A stretch of DNA of 64,000 nt from Diphasiastrum complanatum (lineage: Eukaryota > Streptophyta > Lycopodiopsida > Lycopodiales > Lycopodiaceae). The translations under genes and the position numbers were made by a program. The notes below the pieces were generated by a model, which had not been told where the DNA came from, did not search any database, and worked only from the letters and a program-made list of their open reading frames with translations. Of the stretch, positions 57,813-64,000 are shown piece by piece. How positions within the stretch are numbered: position 1 is the stretch's first letter; every line of letters begins with the position of its first letter. Location of the stretch: positions 38,156,036 to 38,220,035 of the forward strand of contig CM055106.1 in assembly GCA_029204225.1 (NCBI GenBank). The letters run 5' to 3'.

Positions 57813-58185
57813 TGTGAAAAATACAAAAATAAGCTTGGTAGAGGCCAAAAATATTGTATATAGGATAGACACACACGTGTGGAGCCTGTTCCCACGTGTA
57901 AAACTAGTGTACTTTTCATGTAACATAATCATATATGTTGTACATATGATTTAAATCAAGTTCTAGTGGCTAAAATGGCCAAAAACTAGTTTTTTAGAGA
58001 TATGACACATGGCACCAATCTAATGATTGCATGAGCCAAATATTTTGAATAGGTGTCACATCCCATGTGTAGAGGATAGCTCACACATGTGGAAATAGCT
58101 GAAGTAGACGAGTTTTTGCTTCTAGAAGATTTCCATGAAGATCTCCATATAGTCCAAAAATGCCCAAAAGACCTATTTAGTTATG
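57813..58185 (+). repeat. 3' LTR of X5, truncated (family Y)
   Basis: TGTGAAAAATACAAAAATAAG opens it. It matches the solo LTR at 58,659-59,482 up to about 58,150 (CCATATAGTCCAAAAATG), then departs. Contains ACACACGTGTGGAGCC and CCCACGTGTAAAAC. Confidence 0.85.
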
Positions 58186-58530
58186 CAAAAAAGCTTCCAA
58201 TAAAAGCATGTTCTCAACAATAAGAACTTGAAATGCCTTACATAGTTACGACCTATAATATCTATTCATAATTTTATAATAGCGTTTAGCAGCTTACAAA
58301 GTACTAAAAAAGAATCAATATTTATCAAAGTAAAATATATTCCTTAAAAAATGAGACTTGCAAGAGTCTCAAATTTCCTAAAATTGTCTTAGTTAATAAA
58401 GTGGTTCAAACAACCTCGCTATTATTGAGCTAAATTGGGCCTTGCAACCATTATTACAATTTCGCTGCTCTCAATTATAGCGAGGTTGTTCGAACCACTT
58501 TATTAATTGTCCTATTGACTAGTTCTAATC
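58186..58530. other. Unassigned spacer with an inverted repeat
   Basis: No gene. AATAAAGTGGTTCAAACAAC (58,395-58,414) and its near-complement GTTGTTCGAACCACTTTATT (58,485-58,504) form an inverted repeat around about 70 bases, with CTCGCTAT/ATAGCGAG extending the arms. A small fold-back or MITE-like insert is possible. Confidence 0.5.
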
Positions 58531-58658
58531 TAGTGCTCCATGGCTATATTTGGCCATTCATTAGTAAGCTCATGGGCTAATTACATGCAACACATGACAA
58601 CATGTTTGTGTGACGGATATAGGCAGGAGGACTGCATGAAGAGGTGTGATCTCTTTAT

Positions 58659-59482
58659 TGTGAAAAATGCAAAATTAAGCTTGGTAGAGGCCAAAAACCT
58701 TGTATATAGGATAGACACACATGTGTGGAGCCTGTTCCCACGTGTGAAACTAGCGTGCTTTTCATGTACCATAATCATATATGTTGTACATATGATTTAA
58801 ATCAAGTTCTAGTGGCTAAAATAGCCAAAAACTGATTTTCTAGAGATATGACACATGGAACCAATCTAATGATTGCATGAGTCAAATATTTTGAATAGGT
58901 GTCACATCCCATGTGTAGAGGACAGCTCACACGTGTGGAAATAGCTGAAGTAGGCGAGCTTTTGCTTCTAGAAGATGTCCATGAAGATCTCCATATAGTA
59001 GGAAAATAGACCAAAAATGTCCAAAATGGAAAGTTTTGATCCAAGTGTCAAATTGTGTGATGGTGACAAGGCATCCTCACGCATGTGAGATCTAATGCAT
59101 GATTAGTACCTCGAGCTCCAAAAGTGTATATATATAGAGGCTTATTTGGCCATAATCAATGTGAGACACCAATCTTGGTTTTGGAAGCAATTTTGAGTGA
59201 TTCTCTCCATTTGCCTACATTTGTTTTGATTGTTTTGAGGTTCTATCAATGTGTACTTGATTTTCAGGTTGGAGTTCGTACTCAGACAGTGTTTCACACA
59301 TGTGAAACCAAAAAGTACACCTACCTTCAATTAATGATTGTTCTTGTTAGGATTTTGTGTCTAGAATTGATCTAGATTGATCTTAATTTCAAGTAGATTG
59401 ATAGATCAAGTAAACTGACAACCAATCCCTCTTGAGGATTAGATTAGGATCCACTCTTGGTCCTTTTTGTACTTTTTTCACA
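58659..59482 (+). mobile_element. Solo LTR, family Y, with TSD TTTAT
   Basis: 824 bases starting TGTGAAAA and ending TTTTCACA, perfect 8-base inverted ends. TTTAT occurs on both sides (58,654-58,658 and 59,483-59,487). Same family as the LTR at 57,813. A solo LTR arises by recombination between the two LTRs of a full element. Contains several CACATGTG/CACGTG palindromes. Confidence 0.92.
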
Positions 59483-59548
59483 TTTATAGTTGACCTGCAT
59501 GGGGGTTGCATGGTTTCATGCACAAGACTCTACTCTCTCTATATAATG

Positions 59549-59633
59549 CTTCTTGGTTTCCAAGGGGAGGCTCGAACCTGGGACCAAAGAAACTTTGGAT
59601 GCCAAGCTAACCAGTTGAGCCAACCCCGTTGGG
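59549..59633 (-). mobile_element. tRNA-derived SINE-like insert
   Basis: 85 bases flanked by an 18-base near-perfect duplication, TACTCTCTCTATATAATG (59,531-59,548) and TACTCTCTTTATATAATG (59,634-59,651). On the minus strand it has an A-box-like TGGCTCAACTGG and a B-box GGTTCGAGCC about 34 bases apart, as in tRNA genes and SINE heads. It does not fold as a proper tRNA: the acceptor and anticodon arms do not pair well. The empty site is seen near 24,785-24,800. The TSD length fits LINE-type retroposition. Confidence 0.8.
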
Positions 59634-59842
59634 TACTCTCTTTATATAATGAGGTGGGGATTCTCCCATCGCCACATTGGGTTTAGGTCACTAGTTTCTC
59701 TCTTCTCCTCTTGCTTCACATGGCATGGCTTGGGGGCTAGATCCAGTTTTGATCTAGGTTTGGCTGGGCGGTTTGGCTCCATAGTCTCTTCTATTGTATT
59801 CTCATATCCTCCTCTTAGGGGTAATCCTTTGGGGTCACTACA

Positions 59843-59856
59843 TTGGTATCAGAGCC
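59843..59856 (+). other. Primer-binding site of the family Z element
   Basis: TTGGTATCAGAGCC follows LTR end CTACA, the tRNA-Met site. About 230 bases of internal sequence follow; no gag or pol is recognised downstream, so the element is truncated near 60,080. Confidence 0.85.
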
Positions 59857-60257
59857 CGACTAAGATGCGATCTTGGATAGGTTGGAAGCAAGCTCTATGT
59901 CGGATTGAAAGCACATGGAGCTATATCCTGAATTGGTGTGCAGAACTCTCAAGGGGAAAATCAAGTTTTGGATCCTCTAATTCTGGTTTGAAGCATGTTG
60001 GCAAGAGGAGTGGTAGAGTGCACTTCCACCGAGTTATCTTTTTGTTAATATTGTCTCTAATTGAAGTGATTCACTTTTGATTTTTTTTGTAGAATCTTGA
60101 GAGAATTTCGATTGATGTAGTATGATTTGTGTAATGAATCCAATAAAGAGTAATAACAAGCAGAACTAGTTATGTTTGTTGATAGATTGTGTGTGTTCAA
60201 TTCATCCTCCTATAAAACAAACTATTAGAAACTAGTAACCATGGTTCTTCTATTTGC

Positions 60258-60450
60258 ATACTGAGGAAATTAATCCTCCAGTGATGTATGCAAAGGATTA
60301 TTGATGGGAACTGCTATTATACAACTCTTTAAATGGTATGTTGTTTAAGCAAAGGCTTGCTAAACCTCATTTATATGATTTTTTGTTCCCTGAAAAATCG
60401 TTGACAGTTCTACTTCCTGGATGGTTGAACTTTTTAAGTTATGAAAAGTA
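60258..60450 (+). pseudogene. Possible decayed exon, unrecognised
   Basis: The plus frame reads TEEINPPVMYAKDY, a TGA, then LYNSLNGMLFKQRLAKPHLY and DFLFPEKSLTVLLPGWLNFL before a stop. It looks like protein but I cannot place it. It may belong with the unit at 60,950-61,318. Confidence 0.25.
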
Positions 60451-60940
60451 GTTTTGTTTGTGAATGATTGGAATAGGGACCATGCAGGTCCGGTTGTAGT
60501 AATAAGGGAGTTGTAGCTGTGACTGGTGTCAACCCGTGATCTGATGGCTATGGTTTTTTCCATCGTAGGCAAGGAAGTGATGTTAAACTCTGGACCATTC
60601 TATTCTTCAGTTCACAGAGGTAGCAATAATGAGGATGGACAGTAAATCCTGTCTCAATTGCTATCATGACTGGAAGTAATGTTTCCTTTTACTTGTTGAG
60701 GGCAAGGAGATAACCCTGTTAGCAGTTCCAAATCACTCTTGCTTTTCATTTTGTGTATTTCCATCTGGAAGACTTGAGAACGAAGTAGAAAACCAATGAG
60801 GATTGAGCTCTTCTTCATCTATAAGTTTTTGCATGACAAAAGTGAAATCCTATTACCCTTCTCTTTGCAATTATGTTCCTATGAAACATCAGTGGACAGC
60901 AAGGAGTTGTCTGTGAAAATCTATACAAATGTTGTGTTGA
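60451..60940. other. Unassigned stretch
   Basis: A possible exon after tcgtag at 60,569 (GKEVMLNSGPFYSSVHR) is too short to call. Otherwise nothing recognised. Confidence 0.25.
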
Positions 60941-61318
60941 TGAGGACGGTTCTATCAAGAAGAGAAAGGATTTGGTAGTGCAAAGAATGCGGAGCACTAC
61001 TTTTGTTGACCTGGTTTCAGCACATCTGAAAAAATTCATGAAGCATAACTTTGTGTTTCGGTGGCAGTCACAACAATTTAAAGACTACTTGCTGAAATTT
61101 CCTTCGGATGTTGTTATTTCAATCATTGACTTTGCAAAGAATTATTCGTTCAAGATGCAGAACGAGATATTGTCCATGCATTTGTGGTCTAATCAGGTCA
61201 CGATACTTATGCACATAACGTATGTCAGAAACTTTGCAGGTGCAGCTGAAAAGTCTCTTCATTTTTACAAGGGGTGCAAAAAAAGCGAGCGTAAAAAAAT
61301 GAGCATCAAGCAAGCATA
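60940..61318 (+). pseudogene. Fragment of an uncharacterised plant transposon-like protein
   Basis: The frame reads CCVDEDGSIKKRKDLVVQRM, FVDLVSAHLKKFMKHNFVFR, WQSQQFKDYLLKFPSDVVIS, IIDFAKNYSFKMQNEILSMH and NQVTILMHITYVRNFAG, then a basic tail to TAA at 61,316-61,318. From memory, this sentence (FI.HN.V..W...QFK, VIDFAENYSF..QNE.Q..HW, VTILVHI.YRR) belongs to a large uncharacterised plant family, abundant in mosses and ferns, with a transposase-like DSDG segment further on. That segment is absent here. Family role unknown. Confidence 0.45.
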
Positions 61319-61640
61319 ATGCAGACAACATACAAAGATTACTAAATCTGTCAAAGTAAAGCTTTTGTAGTACAACTTCACCTATATAATTGTGATTTAT
61401 AGGTGGACCATTCATGACAAACTATAGAATTACCTCAAACAACATTCATAGATTACAGAAATAAAATAAAAAATTATTCATAACAAATCCATAGAAGAAC
61501 ATTACTTAAATTGCATAAAAAACCAAATTCAATGCAATACATTATTGAAAATTGAACTTGAACTACCATTATTGAAAACATTACTTGAATTACTACTAAG
61601 CAGTGCTTGCAGCTCATTGCCTTTTATTGTTTGCACCGAA
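61319..61640. other. AT-rich spacer
   Basis: No gene, RNA or repeat recognised between the two coding scraps. Confidence 0.4.
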
Positions 61641-62190
61641 AATGATATCTACCAGCCGTCTCTTGATGACTTGTGGGGATACTTGGCTAGGAATTCGTTG
61701 ATTTTCTCCTCCATGGACTTTGGGTGTCGGAAGGCCCGGCTGGTAGATATGGTACACGAGCCTCTTGATGAGGAGGCTTGTCCTTCCTCATGGCTATGGC
61801 TGGAATCGGCGTCTGTGCCTTGGTCCCGTGTCTCAGCCCTCGTATCAGCTGGTCCTTGGTCTTGGCCTTCGAACCCTTGATCTTGACTTATCACCCCTGC
61901 TGCTTGCTGGCCTTGGTCCTGGCTAGTGCTTGTCTGTGCAGCATCAAAACAAGTGGCAGTGGAATCACCATCGGGGTTGGTTGGGTCTTCTTCTCCATGT
62001 ACTGTTGGCAAGCCTTGAGGGCTTGTTTGGCCTAGGCGAGCTCGTGAGTTGCACTTGCCCGGTACTTGTCGAACTCCGCCTAGTAGATGTTCAATGTTTG
62101 GCTATATACCTACACCTGATGCCTGAAGAGATTCATTTCTGCTTGAGAGAGCAACCTTGAGTCTGGTGTAGGTTGAGCTAGCCAGGCGAG
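61640..62190 (-). pseudogene. Unrecognised Gln-rich coding scrap
   Basis: On the minus strand two frames share the sense: DSRLLSQAEMNLFRHQV-stop...EFDKYRASATHELA and QALKACQQYMEKKTQP in one, and SQDQGQQAAGVISQDQGFEG then DADSSHSHEEGQASSSRG in the other (open 62,011-61,649). A helical stretch followed by a Q/D/S-rich tail suggests the C-terminus of an element gag-like protein with a frameshift near 61,990. Confidence 0.3.
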
Positions 62191-62199
62191 TCCAGAGTC

Positions 62200-63145
62200 T
62201 AGATATCAAGAATCGATATCTTGTTGTTCTCCAACTTTGGTCATGAAAGCTGCTTCATCTTCTTCTTCTTCTTGTCGTTGATTTGAGTGACTAGCTATAG
62301 CACTATGTGCCTGTTGTTGGAACTACTTCTTCTTTTCGTTGTTGTACTTCAAAGTTCAGCAATTCTTGATTTCGTGGCTAGTCCTCTTACAGTATCTGCA
62401 GAAAAGTTTCTACGTTGGTTGAAATGATGAAGAGCTTGAATTCGATCCTGAACCAGAATTTGGTCCAGACTGCATGTTGTTCTTCTTGTCAGTAGAGCCT
62501 GACTTTGTAGATCTCTTGGATCTAAACTTCTGATTTTTTGAATACAGAACTTGAGGATCCGATCTTGAGTCTGAGAAGGATGCTGATCTTCTGATCTTCT
62601 CTTGTAGGAGCAGCGAGATTACTCTTGATAGAGTGAGGTGCTCCTGGGTAGAAATTGCCATTACCCAATTTTTGTAGTCATCAGGTAGACTCAATAATAG
62701 AGTCATGAGTGCATCAAAATCTTTTATGATTGAGCCGGTTGCAGTCATCTGTTCCATAAGATTCTTGAAAATGTTGAGGTGACTCGAGATACTATCTACA
62801 TCAAACATTCTGAGGGTGAAGAATTTCTTCCTCAGATGAAGCTTGGAAGTAACATCTCTAATGTCGTAGAGAGTTGCTAGGATATCCCATGCATCTTTAG
62901 CCGTCTGAACAACACGTATGTGGCTGATCTGAGTGTCCTTGATATTGAGGGTGATTATGGCAAATGCTTTGCCAGTCTCCAATTGGTGATGACGGTTGCA
63001 TCACCTTCTGGTTTGAGCTTTGTGCCATCAACGATGTCCCACAGTCCTTTGGCTAGAAGTATAACCTTCATCTTGAATTTCTCGAGATAATAGTTATCTC
63101 CATCGAGTTGTCAATGAGAGATGAACTAGATGATGGATCCATTTT
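62200..63145 (-). pseudogene. Copia gag, family T (T2)
   Basis: Starts near 63,141 (MDPSSSSSLIDN), frame slips near 63,100 and 62,985, then open 62,982-62,410: FAIITLNIKDTQISHIRVVQ, AKDAWDILATLYDIRDVTSK, FFTLRMFDVDSISSHLNIFK, LTLSRVISLLLQEKIRRSAS, a Ser/Gly-rich end, a stop, then zinc knuckle CRYCKRTSHEIKNC (CX2CX4HX4C) and EEEEDEAAFMTKVGEQQD. Pol is absent. Sister of the gag at 37.8-38.5 kb. Confidence 0.88.
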
Positions 63146-63273
63146 GGATAAACGAGTTCGTTGGTAAAAACAATAACTGTCGGAATACTGTTGGATACAT
63201 GTTTTCTAGAAAGTCGTCTTGATAGAAACAAGACTGATAATCCGTAGTAGAAATATAGATTATTGAAATGCCC

Positions 63274-63287
63274 GCTCTGATACCAAG
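63274..63287 (-). other. Primer-binding site of T2
   Basis: The minus strand reads TTGGTATCAGAGCG next to the LTR end. tRNA-Met site. Confidence 0.85.
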
Positions 63288-64000
63288 TCGTAAAATCGCA
63301 TGTGGGTGTGAGGGGCAACGAAATCTCGAGGATTGGAGCGTGGCGTGTAGGAACAGAAACACAATAGCTAGCAGCATAATTACTCAAATAGAAGAATTCA
63401 TACAGAGTGCGCAAATGAACGACGTAGTAGTGAGACAAAAATTGCACTCTCATAAATATCAACAGTGAGTACAATAGCTTGAAGTAATAAGTTCAGCTTG
63501 TTGAGCGTGGTAACGTTGGCTACAAATAAGAGCTCTGATTGAAAGAGAAATTCAATAAACTCAATTCAAAATTAACCTACATAGCTTGAATCAACTAATA
63601 TATAGATTTACAAGTGTCGAGGAACCTTATATCTTACAAGCCTTTAATGCTATTTATGCCAATCTTTGCATATGTACAAAGACTTAGAATTTGCTTTGCA
63701 CAGGAACACAGATCATGCTACATAGTAACACAGACAGAAAACACTCTCCACAGCAAGCTCACATAGCAACTGTATTTCTCAAAATGAAATTACACTGTAC
63801 ATATAGTTGTTCACTCAGGCAACCCATGCATGACCCAGGTTGTCGTTGGCGGGATGCGTGTCCCGTTGCCTTGCCTCGTGGCAAGGCCAACTGATCCTTA
63901 TCCACTGATAGGACCCACAGTACAGTAACACAGTGATTCTACTTTAATTCTGACTCTCTCCCTTAAAGTAGAGTCTACTTTTTATACAGTCATATACATA
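63288..64000 (-). repeat. 5' LTR of T2, running off the window
   Basis: At least 713 bases. Its outer part (64,000-63,870) matches the LTR at 23,885-24,010 (TATAAAAAGTAGACTCTACT, GTTGGCC.CGCCACGAGG), and its inner part (63,290-63,640) matches the LTR remnant at 27,290-27,640. The three copies together show one LTR family spread over three elements. Confidence 0.8.

Larger units (their letters stand above)
58531..59842 (+). repeat. LTR of family Z, interrupted by two insertions
   Basis: Left part 58,531-58,658 (TGCTCCATGGCTATATTTGG to CTCTTTAT), right part 59,483-59,842, ending GGGGTCACTACA before a primer-binding site. The sister at 24,636-25,096 is uninterrupted. Without the solo LTR and the SINE-like insert it is about 400 bases. 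Confidence 0.8.

Noticed and set aside
59549-59633. A functional tRNA gene
   Set aside because: A- and B-box words are present, but acceptor, anticodon and T stems do not pair properly and it is flanked by a retroposition-type duplication.

Overview
The window is nuclear DNA of a land plant, most likely a flowering plant. It is gene-poor. Nearly everything recognisable is transposable-element sequence in various states of decay: Ty1/copia above all, plus CACTA (En/Spm), one Ty3/gypsy scrap, one LINE scrap and one tRNA-derived SINE-like insert. Simple repeats and unusual short-palindrome arrays fill much of the rest. The only recognisable host gene is an NPH3/RPT2-type BTB gene at about 8.2-10.4 kb, with plant-type introns and at least three frameshifts. 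Copia primer-binding sites complementary to initiator tRNA-Met, GT..AG introns and long (CT)n tracts all fit a plant genome. I cannot name the species.

Layout. 0.1-3.7 kb: a decayed CACTA element with two divergent genes. 4.3-6.3 kb: a (CT)n/(CA)n microsatellite field built partly by duplication of one block. 6.4-6.7 kb: an array of a 13-base palindromic word. 6.9-7.2 kb: a scrap with a zinc-binding motif. 8.2-10.4 kb: the NPH3-type pseudogene. 10.5-12.4 kb: a composite of two copia fragments. 13.2-14.6 and 17.1-20.5 kb: unrecognised, partly spliced, decayed coding units. 15.0-16.0 and 21.2-21.8 kb: more palindromic-word arrays. 21.8-24.2 kb: copia pol and LTR. 24.5-27.1 kb: LTR pieces. 27.3-30.7 kb: a minus-strand Tnt1-like copia. 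31.7-31.9 kb: a gypsy integrase scrap. 32.5-37.8 kb: a complete LTR element with matching 5-bp target duplications but no reverse transcriptase. 37.8-39 kb: the gag and LTR of another element. 39-45 kb: LINE and copia scraps and tandem repeats. 45.4-58.2 kb: a nest of copia elements, including a head-to-head inverted pair. 58.5-59.8 kb: an LTR holding a solo LTR and a SINE-like insert. 60-64 kb: unrecognised coding scraps and a minus-strand copia gag with its LTR.

How the parts relate. Insertions can be ordered. The 32,537-37,787 element landed beside an older copia gag. The 58,659-59,482 solo LTR (TSD TTTAT) and the 85-bp tRNA-like insert (18-bp near-perfect TSD) both landed in one LTR, and a copy at 24.6-25.1 kb supplies the matching empty site. 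Several coding breaks look like C-to-T or G-to-A changes, as expected of methylated, silenced repeats. The best candidates for something undescribed are the short-palindrome word arrays (6.4, 15.0, 15.9 and 21.3-21.75 kb) and the non-copia ORF segment carried in place of reverse transcriptase by both arms of the 49-55 kb inverted pair. All calls rest on reading the sequence by eye. No alignment or database search was run.
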